A stretch of DNA of 64,000 nucleotides, taken from the NCBI RefSeq assembly GCF_030708075.1, contig NZ_CP117982.1, positions 2,199,513-2,263,512 on the forward strand, read 5' to 3'. The DNA comes from Candidatus Epulonipiscium viviparus (GTDB taxonomy: Bacteria; Bacillota; Clostridia; Lachnospirales; Cellulosilyticaceae). A program made the position numbers and the translations under genes. Under the pieces are notes generated by a model. The model had not been told where the DNA came from. It was given only the letters and a program-made list of their open reading frames with translations, and searched no databases. Positions within the stretch are counted from its first letter, which is position 1; each line of letters opens with the position of its first letter. This document shows, one piece after another, positions 49,593 to 61,500 of this stretch.

Positions 49593-49620
49593 TTGTTTTT
49601 GTCGCAGTCTATGCTATAAT
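49593..49620 (+). promoter_or_regulatory. Promoter of the second UroD-family gene
   Basis: TTGTTT (49593-49598), 16 bases, then TGC-TATAAT (TATAAT at 49615-49620). From the -10 box to the ATG it closely matches the region before copy 1 (TAATTAAATT then CGGAGGTATTAAT). Confidence 0.7.
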
Positions 49621-49654
49621 TTCGGCAAAATAATTAAATTCGGAGGTATTAATA

Positions 49655-50710
49655 ATGACATCTAAAGAACGAGTTCGAGCAACAATGAGAGGCGAAAAAC
49701 CCGACCGTGTTCCCGCAGCTTTCGAATCTGTTGGCTCTGTATTTCAAAAGCTTATGACGCACTATGGGTTTACGAATAGAAATCAACTTTTCGATAAATT
49801 TAAAATAGATATTTATCCCACAGATGCAAGATATATTGGACCCAAATTAGAAAGTTATATAGATGACCAAGGCCGTAAAATTGACGTGTCGTATTGGGGA
49901 TTTCATAAAACTATACATGAAACAGATATTGATTCCTATTCAGTTACAGTAAAATATCCTCTTGCAGGAATGGAAACGATAGAAGATATTAAGACTGGCT
50001 ATACCTTTCCAAAAGCTGAGTGGTTTGATTACTCCAATATCACCAAAGTTTGCGAAGCCAATCCAGACAAAGCGATAATCATAGGGCATCCCGGTCCGTT
50101 TCAGATGGTTACCAATTTGATGCCTATGGAAGAGTTTTTCGTATTAATGTACGATGAGCCAGAAGCTGCCGCATATATATTAGACCAAATGGTGGAATTT
50201 GAACTTGCTTATTATGAGGAATGCCTGAAGGCGGGCAATGGCAAAATCGATGTATTAAGGCCGCATGATGATTATGGAACTCAAATTTCTATGCTATTTA
50301 GCACCGATATGTGGGACGAATTTTTTAAGGACAATACGAAAAAGTTAGTCGATTTAGCGCATAAGTATGGAGCATTTTATCAGCAACACTCGTGTGGAGC
50401 GGTCAGGCCGATTATTTCTAGATTAATAGATTGCGGTGTTGACGCATTGGAACCAGTTCAAAAAGTATGCGGATTGGAAGTCGAGTCGTTAGCCGAAGAG
50501 TTTGGAGGAAAGATCGTGTTCCATGGAGGAGTGGATACGCAAGGGATTTTGCCAAATGGCACTGCAGAAGAGGTTGCTGCTGAAACTAGGCATATAATAG
50601 AAACTTTGGGTAAAAAGGGTGGCTATATTTTGATGGCGTCTCAGGCATTTGAAGGAGATGTTCCGGTTGAAAATATAGAAGCGGTCTATAATGTTTCGAG
50701 AGAAGTGTAA
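49655..50710 (+). CDS. Uroporphyrinogen decarboxylase-family protein (MtaA/CmuA-like), copy 2
   Basis: A 351-residue near-duplicate of the preceding gene; from about residue 170 onward the two differ at only a handful of positions, also at DNA level. Most substitutions lie in the N-terminal third (for example FESVGS against FGAVGS, and WGFHKTIHETDIDS against WGYHTTIHETNMDS) and at the end (AFEGDVPVENI against AFESDVPIENI). The His-x-Cys pair in QQHSCG is kept and the third MtaA-type ligand is again absent. It carries its own promoter and GGAGG site, so the two need not be co-transcribed. Function is as uncertain as for copy 1. Confidence 0.82.
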   Translation: MTSKERVRATMRGEKPDRVPAAFESVGSVFQKLMTHYGFTNRNQLFDKFKIDIYPTDARYIGPKLESYIDDQGRKIDVSYWGFHKTIHETDIDSYSVTVKYPLAGMETIEDIKTGYTFPKAEWFDYSNITKVCEANPDKAIIIGHPGPFQMVTNLMPMEEFFVLMYDEPEAAAYILDQMVEFELAYYEECLKAGNGKIDVLRPHDDYGTQISMLFSTDMWDEFFKDNTKKLVDLAHKYGAFYQQHSCGAVRPIISRLIDCGVDALEPVQKVCGLEVESLAEEFGGKIVFHGGVDTQGILPNGTAEEVAAETRHIIETLGKKGGYILMASQAFEGDVPVENIEAVYNVSREV

Positions 50711-50806
50711 AAAATAATTTATGCTACCCCCTATAATTGTCATAAAAAACATGTTAGACTGTGCGAGAAATTGGTTCTCAGGAACTGTAATAAAGGAGTA
50801 AGAGTT

Positions 50807-51160
50807 ATGGAAAAAGATTGTAATTGTCATTCATCTGAGGAATGTAGTTGTGGCGCTGGCTGTGATTGCCATGGAGAAGAGCTACCTGTACTTTATTTGA
50901 CCTTTGATGATTCGGATGAGGAAGTTGCTTGCGATGTACTTGGAATTTTCCCTGTTGATGGAAAAACTTATATAGCAGTGGTTCCGCAAAATGAAAATGA
51001 AGAAGAGGAAGACGAAGTTCTTATATATCGCTATGAAGAAAATGAGGACGGCGAAGATCCTACGCTGGATGACATTGAATCTGAAGAAGAATACGAACGA
51101 GTTTCAGCTGAATTCTTTGAGATTTTCTTTGAGGAAGATGAAGAAAGCGAAGAAAACTAA
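50807..51160 (+). CDS. DUF1292-domain protein with Cys/His-rich N-terminus
   Basis: A 117-residue protein. The C-terminal ~85 residues (LPVLYLTFDDSDEEVACDVLGIFPVDGKTYIAVVP and an acidic end) match the DUF1292 family, small acidic proteins widespread in Firmicutes with no assigned function. The first ~25 residues are an added stretch, CNCHSSEECSCGAGCDCHGEE, with seven Cys and two His, which looks like a metal-binding knuckle and is not typical of family members known to me. ATG at 50807 follows AAAGGAG; an upstream frame extension lacks a site. It is followed by a hairpin terminator shared with the convergent giant gene. Confidence 0.82.
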   Translation: MEKDCNCHSSEECSCGAGCDCHGEELPVLYLTFDDSDEEVACDVLGIFPVDGKTYIAVVPQNENEEEEDEVLIYRYEENEDGEDPTLDDIESEEEYERVSAEFFEIFFEEDEESEEN

Positions 51161-51167
51161 AAATATA

Positions 51168-51194
51168 GTGGCTCGCCAATTAGATGCAAGCCAC
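51168..51194. terminator. Bidirectional terminator between DUF1292 gene and the giant SLH gene
   Basis: GTGGCT (51168-51173) pairs with AGCCAC (51189-51194) around a 15-base loop, with T-rich sequence on the plus-strand exit (ATCTTTTATT) and an A/T-rich exit on the minus strand. Confidence 0.65.
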
Positions 51195-51202
51195 ATCTTT
51201 TA

Positions 51203-53368
51203 TTAAAATAATTTCAATAATCTATTAACAATAGCAGCGATTTCTGATCTGCTAGCAAAGCCTTGAGGATCAAGTATAGTATTGTCTTTACCAAATATAA
51301 TTTCATTTGCTACTGCCCACTCCATAGCGTTGACAGCCCACGGAGAAACATTCATGGAATCTCTAAATAAGTTCAAGCTCATGGTTTTGGTGACATCGGC
51401 ATTCATGTATATTGCATAATTATAGACAGCGTTGACAAGTTCTTCTCGTGTGATTGTATTATCAGGACGGAAAGAGTTGCCATACATATTAAACAAATGA
51501 TGATCCGCAGCCCAGTTGACTGCCGAAGCATACCAAGGCTCGTCCTGTGCTGGATCTTCTTCTGCCGCTGCCGATAATCTATATAGGATAGCTGCGATTT
51601 GAGCACGGGTGGAGTTGGCTAATGGAATAAATTGAGTATCAGTCATTCCAACCATAATGCCTTGATCAAAGACTGCTTCTACATCGTCAAAAAACCAGTC
51701 CGACGCTGTTACATCGATAAACGGCATTTTTACCGTCGAGTCTACCATAAATATTGAGAAATGGTTGGTGTCGAATGAAATTTCATTAAGCGTTTCTGAA
51801 TAGGTAGTTGCTAACGCTTCTAACGTTCCATCCTCTGTGACATGGTAAACTTGAATAGAGTTTGGATCATGATTTTTTGGCAAGAAATATTCGAGAGTGA
51901 TGGTGATTGGGTTATCGAAATCACTAACTTTTTGATCGTCCTTTAAAATATCGATATTAAATGCAAAGTCCCCGTCAATTGCTTCAGTCTGAGCGGCTGA
52001 TAGCTCCAATTTATCGTCTACAGCGATGCTAAATGTAACATCGTCATGTCTAACCTTAGATATCAATTCACCAAAAGCGCTATTATTCAAAGTAAACCTT
52101 CCCAAATCTGTTGCAACATACAACGAGCCATTTTTTGCCAAATCTGAGAGAGAATGAGCATCGAGGGCGACGTCCACCTGATCTACTGCAGGAGAGCTAT
52201 CCACAAAAATATTTAATCTCGGAGTTTTATCGCGCACAGAATCTAGAAGATCATCGATAGCATTCCGAACAATTACGCTAGGAATAGATGAACTTGTAAA
52301 CCCGTGAACCGCATCTTTGTCCGAAATATTAATATCAACAAAAGTAGAATCGTTAGAGTGTACCGGAGAATCAGTTTTGAAAGAATCAGTTTTCAATGAG
52401 CTATTACTGTACCCGCTACTTCCACTGCTGCTCCCGCCACTGCTTCCACCGCTATATCTGTTACTACTTCCACTACTACTTCCACCGCTATATCTGTTAC
52501 TACTTCCACTACTACTTCCGCTACTACTTCCGTTCATAGAAGAAGTTTTGGAGCCATATTTTTTAGAATTATTGAAAGAAGTGATCGCAGCTGAGAGATC
52601 GGCTTTAGTAGAATCTACCTCAGATTTCGATGCATCTGAATTATCGTAAACGCTCTGAGCACTGGCAATGGCATCGGTGAGTGCGGCATAAATTTCAGTA
52701 GAAACCCATTTAGATGAAGGAGAAATATCCGTACCGTCATCGCTAGATTTTGCGGTTGCAAGGGTAGCGTTAGCCGATGAGAGTAATGTCTCTAACGAAG
52801 TCTTGTCAACTGCACTGACCATCGTGCCATTTTGCTTAGCATTATTGAAAGAACTGATCGCAGCTGAGAGATCGGCTTTAGTAGAATCTACCTCAGATTT
52901 CGATGCGTCTGAATTATCGTAAACACTCTGAGCATCGGCAATGGCATCGGTGAGTGCGGCATAAATTTCAGAGGAAACCCATTTGGATGAAGGAGAAATA
53001 TCCGTACCGTCATCACTGGATTTTGCGGTTGCAAGGGTAGCGTTAGCCGATGAGAGTAATGTCTCTAATGCGGCCTTGTCAACTGCATTGACCATCGTGC
53101 CGTTTTGCTTAGCATTATTGAAAGAACTGATCGCAGCTGAGAGATCGGCTTTAGCAGAATCTACCTCAGATTTCGATGCATCTGAATTATCGTAAACGCT
53201 CTGAGCATCGGCAATGGCATCGGTGAGTGCGGCATAAATTTCAGAGGAAACCCATTTAGATGAAGGAGAAATATCTGTACCGTCATCACTGGATTTTGCG
53301 GTTGCAAGGGTAGCGTTAGCCGATGAGAGTAATGTCTCTAATGCGGCCTTGTCAACTGCATTGACCAT
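51203..53368 (-). CDS. C-terminal open frame of the giant protein: FIVAR repeats + SLH anchor
   Basis: About 721 residues, holding three type B modules, a low-complexity Ser/Gly/Tyr linker (about 52385-52545), a conserved-looking globular domain (FVDINISDKDAVHGFTSSS to FDTNHFSIFMVDS) often found before SLH motifs, and three SLH motifs: FIDVTASDWFFDDVEAVFDQ, EPWYASAVNWAADHHLFN and VSPWAVNAMEWAVANEIIFG. SLH motifs bind pyruvylated cell-wall polysaccharide, so the rod is anchored at its C-terminus with the transglutaminase domain outermost. As a stand-alone frame it lacks a signal peptide and would not be secreted; it belongs to the gene starting at 61705. Confidence 0.82.
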   Translation of the reverse strand: MVNAVDKAALETLLSSANATLATAKSSDDGTDISPSSKWVSSEIYAALTDAIADAQSVYDNSDASKSEVDSAKADLSAAISSFNNAKQNGTMVNAVDKAALETLLSSANATLATAKSSDDGTDISPSSKWVSSEIYAALTDAIADAQSVYDNSDASKSEVDSTKADLSAAISSFNNAKQNGTMVSAVDKTSLETLLSSANATLATAKSSDDGTDISPSSKWVSTEIYAALTDAIASAQSVYDNSDASKSEVDSTKADLSAAITSFNNSKKYGSKTSSMNGSSSGSSSGSSNRYSGGSSSGSSNRYSGGSSGGSSSGSSGYSNSSLKTDSFKTDSPVHSNDSTFVDINISDKDAVHGFTSSSIPSVIVRNAIDDLLDSVRDKTPRLNIFVDSSPAVDQVDVALDAHSLSDLAKNGSLYVATDLGRFTLNNSAFGELISKVRHDDVTFSIAVDDKLELSAAQTEAIDGDFAFNIDILKDDQKVSDFDNPITITLEYFLPKNHDPNSIQVYHVTEDGTLEALATTYSETLNEISFDTNHFSIFMVDSTVKMPFIDVTASDWFFDDVEAVFDQGIMVGMTDTQFIPLANSTRAQIAAILYRLSAAAEEDPAQDEPWYASAVNWAADHHLFNMYGNSFRPDNTITREELVNAVYNYAIYMNADVTKTMSLNLFRDSMNVSPWAVNAMEWAVANEIIFGKDNTILDPQGFASRSEIAAIVNRLLKLF

Positions 53369-55530
53369 CGTGCCTTTTGCTTAGCATTATTGAAAGAACT
53401 GATCGCAGCTGAGAGTTCAGATTTAGTAGAATCTACCTCAGATTTCGATGCATCTGAATTATCGTAAACGCTCTGAGCATCGGCAATGGCATCGGTGAGT
53501 GCGGCATAAATTTCAGAGAAACCCATTTGGATGAAGGAGAAATATCCGTACCGTCATCACTGGATTTTGCGGTTGCAAGGGTAGCGTTAGCCGATGAGAG
53601 TAATGTCTCTAATGCGGCCTTGTCAACTGCATTGACCATCGTGCCGTTTTGCTTAGCATTATTGAAAGAACTGATCGCAGCTGAGAGTCCAGATTTAGCA
53701 AAATCTACCTCAGATTTCGATGCATCTGAATTATCGTAAACGCTCTGAGCATCGGCAATGGCATCGGTGAGTGCGGCATAAATTTCAGTGGAAACCCATT
53801 TGGATGAAGGAGAAATATCCGTACCGTCATCGCTAGATTTTGCGGTTGCGAGGGTAGCGTTAGCCGATGAGAGTAATGTCTCTAATGCGGCCTTGTCAAC
53901 TGCATTGACCATCGTGCCATTTTGCTTAGCATTATTGAAAGAACTGATCGCAGCTGAGAGATCAGGCTTTAGTAGAATCTACCTCAGATTTCGATGCATC
54001 TGAATTATCGTAAACGCTCTGAGCACTGGCAATGGCATCGGTGAGTTCGGAGTAAATTTCAGTAGAAACCCATTTGGATGAAGGAGAAATATCCGTACCG
54101 TCATCACTGGATTTTGCGGTTGCAAGGGTAGCGTTAGCCGATGAGAGTAATGTCTCTAACGAAGTCTTGTCAACTGCACTGACCATCGTGCCATTTTGCT
54201 TAGCATTATTGAAAGAACTGATCGCAGCTGAGAGTCCAGCTTTAGCAAAATCTACCTCAGATTTCGATGCATCTGAATTATCGTAAACGCTCTGAGCATC
54301 GGCAATGGCATCGGTGAGTGCGGCATAAATTTCAGTAGAAACCCATTTGGATGAAGGAGAAATATCCGTACCGTCATCGCTAGATTTTGCGGTTGCGAGG
54401 GTAGCGTTAGCCGATGAGAGTAATGTCTCTAATGCGGCCTTGTCAACTGCATTGACCATCGTGCCGTTTTGCTTAGCATTATTGAAAGAACTGATCGCAG
54501 CTGAGAGATCGGCTTTAGTAGAATCTACCTCAGATTTCGATGCATCTGAATTATCGTAAACGCTCTGAGCACTGGCAATGGCATCGGTGAGTGCGGCATA
54601 AATTTCAGTGGAAACCCATTTGGATGAAGGAGAAATATCTGTACCGTCATCACTGGATTTTGCGGTTGCAAGGGTAGCGTTAGCCGATGAGAGTAATGTC
54701 TCTAACGAAGTCTTGTCAACTGCACTGACCATCGTGCCATTTTGCTTAGCATTATTGAAAGAACTGATCGCAGCTGAGAGTCCAGCTTTAGCAAAATCTA
54801 CCTCAGATTTCGATGCGTCTGAATTATCGTAAACGCTCTGAGCATCGGCAATGGCATCGTGAGTTCGGAGTAAATTTCAGTAGAAACCCATTTAGATGAA
54901 GGAGAAATATCCGTACCGTCATCACTGGATTTTGCGGTTGCGAGGGTAGCGTTAGCCGATGAGAGTAATGTCTCTAACGAAGTCTTGTCAACTGCATTGA
55001 CCATCGTGCCGTTTTGCTTAGCATTATTGAAAGAACTGATCGCAGCTGAGAGATCGGCTTTAGTAGAATCTACCTCAGATTTCGATGCATCTGAATTATC
55101 GTAAACGCTCTGAGCACTGGCAATGGCATCGGTGAGTGCGGATAAATTTCAGTAGAAACCCATTTGGATGAAGGAGAAATATCCGTACCGTCATCACTGG
55201 ATTTTGCAGTTGCGAGGGTAGCGTTAGCCGATGAGAGTAATGTCTCTAACGAAGTCTTGTCAACTGCATTGACCATCGTGCCATTTTGCTTAGCATTATT
55301 GAAAGAACTGATCGCAGCTGAGAGTCCAGCTTTAGCAAAATCTACCTCAGATTTCGATGCGTCTGAATTATCGTAAACGCTCTGAGCATCGGCAATGGCA
55401 TCAGTGAGTTCGGAGTAAATTTCAGTAGAAACCCATTTAGATGAAGGAGAAATATCCGTACCGTCATCACTGGATTTTGCGGTTGCAAGGGTAGCGTTAG
55501 CCGATGAGAGTAATGTCTCTAATGAAGATT
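52564..55530 (-). repeat. 273-bp tandem repeat array (type B FIVAR modules), 11 units
   Basis: Eleven units of 273 bp recognised by the shared stretch encoding SSDDGTDISPSSKWVS. Units differ at a few sites that recur in mixed combinations (TSLETL or AALETL; ADLSAA, AGLSAA or SGLSAA; a VSAVDK or VNAVDK end), the mosaic pattern of unequal crossing-over or gene conversion. All five frame-breaking indels of the giant gene are in this array. Confidence 0.93.
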
Positions 55531-58500
55531 TATTACCGATGCCAATTTGGGTTCCCGCACGTTTGGCTTCATCAAACGCCTTCGAAGCTTTATCGAGAGC
55601 CTCAACCGCGGAATCTACAACGGCCTGTTTGGTAGCATCATTCGCCACGGCAGTAGCAGTTGATATCGCATCGGAAAGAGCATCGTAATCGGAATGAGCA
55701 ACCCACATGTTGGCAGCATCAACATCGGAGCCGTCATCACTGACTGTTACACTCGCGAGGTTAGCGGTGGCCGCATCGATCAAAGTCAATAACGAAGTTT
55801 TATCGGCAATTTCAATTTTGGTTCCCGCACGTTTGGCTACATCGAACGAATTCGAAGCTTTATCGAGAGCCTCAACCGCGGAATCTACAACGGCCTGTTT
55901 GGTAGCATCATTCGCCACGGCAGTAGCAGTTGATATCGCATCGGAAAGCGCATCGTAATCGGAGTGAGTAACCCACATGTTGGCAGCATCAACATCGGAG
56001 CCGTCATCACTGACTGTTACACTCGCGAGGTTAGCGGTGGCCGCATCGATCAAAGCTAATAACGCAGATTTGTCGGCAATCTCAATTTTGGTTCCCGCAC
56101 GTTTGGCTACATCGAACGAATTCGAAGCTTTATCGAGAGCCTCAACTGCGGAATCTACAACGGCCTGTTTGGTAGCATCATTCGCAACGGCAGTAGCAGT
56201 TGATATCGCATCGGAAAGAGCATCGTAATCGGAATGAGCAACCCACATATTGGAGACATCAACATCGGCACCATCATCACTGACTGTTACACTCGCGAGG
56301 TTAGCGGCAGCCGCATCGATCAAAGCTAATAACGCAGATTTGTTAACGACCTCAATTTTGGTTCCCGCACGTTTGGCTACATCGAATGAATTCGAAGCTT
56401 TATCGAGAGCCTCAACCGCGGAATCTACAACGGCCTGTTTGGTAGCGTCATTCGCCACGGCAGTAGCAGTTGATATCGCATCGGAAAGCGCATCGTAATC
56501 GGAGTGAGTAACCCACATGTCGGCGACATCAACATCGGCACCATCATCACTGACTGTTACACTCGCGAGGTTAGCGGTAGCCGCATCGATAGACGCTAAT
56601 AATGAAGTTTTGTCAGCGACCTCAATTTTGGTTCCCGCACGTTTGGCTTCATCAAACGCATTTGAAGCTTTATCGAGAGCCTCAACCGCGGAATCTAAAA
56701 CGGCTTGTTTGGTCGCGGTTCTCAAAACAGCAGTAGCGGTTGATATCGCATTAAACAAAGTGTCACAATCGGAGTGAGTAACCCACATGTCGGCAACATC
56801 AACGTCGGTGCCATCATCACTGACTATTGCACTCGCGAGGTTAGCGGCAGCCGCATCGATCAAAGCTAATAACGCAGATTTGTTAACGACCTCAATTTTG
56901 GTTCCCGCACGTTTGGCTACATCGAATGAATTCGAAGCTTTATCGAGCGCTTCAACCGCGGAATCTACAGAAGCCTGTTTGGTAGCATCATTCGCCACGG
57001 CAGTAGCAGTTGATATCGCATCGGAAAGCGCATCGTAATCGGAGTGAGCAACCCACATGTTGGCAGCATCAACATCGGAGCCGTCATCACTGACTGTTAC
57101 ACTCGCGAGGTTAGCGGTAGCCGCATCGATAGACGCTAATAACGAAGTTTTATCGGCAATTTCAATTTTGGTTCCCGCACGTTTGGCTACATCGAACGAA
57201 TTCGAAGCTTTATCGAGAGCCTCAACTGCGGAATCTACAACGGCCTGTTTGGTAGCATCATTCGCCACGGCAGTAGCAGTTGATATCGCATCGGAAAGCG
57301 CATCGTAATCGGAGTGAGCAACCCACATGTTGGCAACATCAACATCGGAGCCATCATCACTGACTGTTACACTCGCGAGGTTAGCGGCAGCCGCATCGAT
57401 CAAAGTCAATAACGAAGTTTTATCGGCAATTTCAATTTTGGTTCCCGCACGTTTGGCTTCATCAAATGCCTTCGAAGCTTTATCGAGAGCCTCAACTGCG
57501 GAATCTACAACGGCCTGTTTGGTAGCATCATTCGCCACGGCAGTAGCAGTTGATATCGCATCGGAAAGCGCATCGTAATCGGAGTGAGTAACCCACATGT
57601 TGGCAGCATCAACATCGGAGCCGTCATCACTGACTGTGACACTTGCGAGGTTAGCGGTAGCCGCATCGATAGACGCTAATAATGAAGTTTTGTCAGCGAC
57701 CTCAATTTTGGTTCCCGCACGTTTGGCTTCATCGAACGCCTTAGAAGCTTTATCGAGAGCCTCAACCGCGGAATCTACAACGGCCTGTTTGGTAGCATCA
57801 TTCGCCACGGCAGTAGCAGTTGATATCGCATCGGAAAGCGCATCGTAATCGGAGTGAGCAACCCACATGTTGGCAGCATCAACATCGGAGCCGTCATCAC
57901 TGACTGTTACACTCGCGAGGTTAGCGGTGGCCGCATCGATCAAAGTCAATAACGAAGTTTTATCGGCAATTTCAATTTTGGTTCCCGCACGTTTGGCTAC
58001 ATCGAATGAATTCGAAGCTTTATCGAGCGCTTCAACCGCGGAATCTACAACGGCCTGTTTGGTAGCGTCATTCGCCACGGCAGTAGCAGTTGATATCGCA
58101 TCGGAAAGCGCATCGTAATCGGAGTGAGTAACCCACATGTCGGCAGCATCAACATCGGAGCCGTCATCACTGACTGTTACACTCGCGAGGTTAGCGGTAG
58201 CCGCATCGATAGACGCTAATAACGAAGTTTTGTCAGCGACCTCAATTTTGGTTCCCGCACGTTTGGCTACATCGAACGAATTCGAAGCTTTATCGAGAGC
58301 CTCAACCGCGGAATCTACAACGGCCTGTTTGGTAGCATCATTCGCCACGGCAGTAGCAGTTGATATCGCATCGGAAAGCGCATCGTAATCGGAATGAGCA
58401 ACCCACATATTGGAGACATCAACATCGGAGCCGTCATCACTGGCTGTTACACTCGCGAGGTTAGCGGTGGCCGCATCGATCAAAGTCAATAACGAAGTTT

Positions 58501-61500
58501 TATCAGCTGGAGCTCCCAAACTTTTTTCATCAAATACTTTTAGAATTTCTGCTAGATTGAGTTCATATTGCGTGAGTTGATTCTGGCTGAGTTGTGTACC
58601 GGAACTCAAGATTGTAAACAGATTTAATATGGTATCTTTGGCAGTGTTATAAGATTTGAGAGGAATCCAGTATTTGTTTGTAGCGATGTCCGTTCCATCA
58701 ACGCTTCCCGCTGTGGTGGCAAGTAGCTCTTGAGCAAACATTAGAGCATCGATTAATTTTGTTGGATCCATCGTCGCAACCTTTTTGGCAGCAGTGAAAG
58801 CCTTTTGCGCCGTATCGACTGCCATAGACGCATTATTCACATCGACTTGAGTGGCTGCAGTGGTAGAAGCAACCGCCTTGCCCCTTGCGATTGCCGCTTC
58901 GAGCGCTTCGTATGTCGCGGTATCAACCCAAGTAATACCAGCGATTACGTCAAAGCCATCGTCGCTTTTGGCAGCTGTAGTTAGTTCTGAGATGGCGGCT
59001 TTGAGAGATGTTTGTAATGAAGATTTGTCGGCAAGGCCGGGATTGGTGCCAACATGTTTTGAAGCATTGAAGGTCTCGATCGCATTCTGTAAGTTGGTCG
59101 TTGCCCTATCGATGTAGTTCTGATTGGCAGATTTGTTACTAAGAGAGCCTTCGGCCATGACAATAGCCATGACGATAGCGTTTTTTGTATTTGCAGTTAC
59201 CCATACTTGATCAGAATCCAAGTCAGCGCCGTTGTTAGAACTGGTATGAATTTTTGTATGAGTCTGCTTTGCTATATTGATTAGATTGGCTAGCGCTTCT
59301 CTAGTCACGACGGCAGTTTTTTTATTGGCAGCAAATACGATGGTTGCAGTGGCGATGTCGCTCTTGGCTGACGAAATTTCATTTGCAGTAGCCGTGGCTT
59401 TGGAGACTATAACCTCTCCATTTGCTATCGTGGTTTCGAGTGATTCATAGATGGACTGGAAAACCCAGGTCGCTCCGTCTGCAACATCTTTGCCGTCTAC
59501 ACTTTTGGTGGCAGCATCGATCAAAGTTTTCGCATTGGCTATCGCGGCTTGTAGTTCTGTTTTGTCGAGCTGAGTACCGTCTTTGAAATCAAATTCATAA
59601 TTTTCGATAGTTCTGGTAGCTTCTATAATTTGTGTAGAGGTGGCATCGGGATTATCGTATACTGCTTGTATTGCCGCAAGAGTGGCGGTGGCGGTGGAAT
59701 GCTCCAGTTGTGTGATCCACTTTTCGTAGATAGAAATATTACTGCCATCGGTACTGATTTGGATACCATCTATAATGCTTTTCATGGAGTTGATGGCGTC
59801 GTTTAGTTTATTTTTATAGGTTGATAGCGCTACTGTTCCGGGATATCGATTATGATTCATAATATCGTTGTAGTAGGCTAACATAGAATATGCTCGATCG
59901 GCCTCTATTTGAGTGGAATGTGAATTTATATTTTCCGCAGCGGATAGATGTTCTATTACTAAATCATAATATTGTTCAGATAACCAATACTTATCGACAG
60001 GAATATCATCGCCATTGTTACTTCTTAAAGTTATTTCTAAACCAGCTTGTACCAAATCGATGGTCTTTTGCAAAGAGTATGTATCTATGGGTTGAGTCCC
60101 TTCTTTTTTGGCTCGATTAAAGCTGGTATATGCTGCAACAAGGGATGTATGCAGAGAATCAACTTCGGCCTGAGTTTTGGCAGCAGAAGCTTTGGCTATT
60201 GCAGTTTGGAGAGCGTCGTACTCGGTATAGGTTGTCCATTGATTATAGGGATTTAGCTCGGCACCAGTTTCGGAAACCGCCGTCGTGGCTAAATTATTTT
60301 TGGCAGCAACAATTAAGGCCTCGAGCGCAGAGGCATCGACAGTTTCGCTAGACAAAGTGGCAATGGTATTAGAGAATATGCCACTTCCGTATTGGATATC
60401 ATCTCCGGTGAGGTATGTGAGCTGATTTCCTGCTAAAGCAAAGCCCCATATTTCATGTGCGGAGTGTCCTTTGGAGGCGGCGGGAAGTGAAATATCGAGA
60501 TCGACCACTTCTGATTTTTGAGTTGCAAAATTATATTTCATAATTGCCTGAGGCGTGTTATAGTATAAAGCTCCATCGTGATATCCAAAACCCGTAAATT
60601 TTCCGATCCAGGTTAAGTTAGATGGAGTCTGCCAGGTTATATTTGGAAGAACATCTGCGATTAATTTAGACTCGCCAGTTGCGGTATCCATAGAGTATAT
60701 ACTTCCTGTTATATCCTTTGATGATGGTCGATTGTTATCTATATAATATGCAGTTCCGTCAACAAAAGCGAAAGGTGAAGTGGTGAGAAACCGATCTTCA
60801 TATTTGGTACTATCGGCCGTATATACTACAGTTTTTGTCCAATCATCTGGCGTTTGATTTATCTGAATTTTTCTAGAACTGCTAATCATAAAGTTACTAT
60901 GTGAGGCCCGCCCAGTTCGATTTGGGGTAGGATCGGCCCAGGTAAAGTCGATATTATACCACTCACCATCGCACTCGACCATGTTCCAGATGTGGTTAAG
61001 ATGTCCTGAGGATACTGTAATATTGGGAATGTTTAACTCGTTTAATATTAGCTTTGCAACATCAGCATACGATTCGCAAACTCCTACCCCCTCTTCAACA
61101 AAACGCGCTTTGTCGCGAACTTCGGCTTCTGCGTTTAAACCTGCTGTATCGTACGCATACGTAACAGCCAGGTAGTCGTTTAAAATCAGTAGCTTGTCCA
61201 AAACGGTGTTTCCGCTCGCAGTTAAAGAGACCACTTTGTCGATCTCGTTTGATAATATTGTAAAGTAGTAGTCATAATTATCGGCCAAATGTCGATCATA
61301 TTTTGGAATTATAGATTTCAGCATGTTGTCATCATCTACAAAATAGTTCCAACCCTCTATAACATGAAATAGGCGTTTATCGTTTGCTAGTAGTTCGCGA
61401 AAAAAAGTGTTTCCTTCTTCTTTAGTCATGTTTAAAGAAGACATATCTATAAGAGAAGCTTCGGCGATTAATGATTGGACCATTGACTCCTGAAATGCCG

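Noticed and set aside
52317-52649. Plus-strand frame of Leu/Pro repeats (LLPPLLPPLYLLL)
   Set aside because: Complement of the Ser/Gly linker in the giant gene; no start signal and low complexity.
55707-58388. Series of 83-residue plus-strand frames every 270 bp
   Set aside because: They mirror the type A FIVAR repeats on the opposite strand. No ribosome sites and identical periodicity; artefacts of repeat composition.
51203-58508. Mobile element or prophage tail-fibre region
   Set aside because: No transposase, integrase, terminal repeats or phage genes; domains are those of an SLH surface protein.
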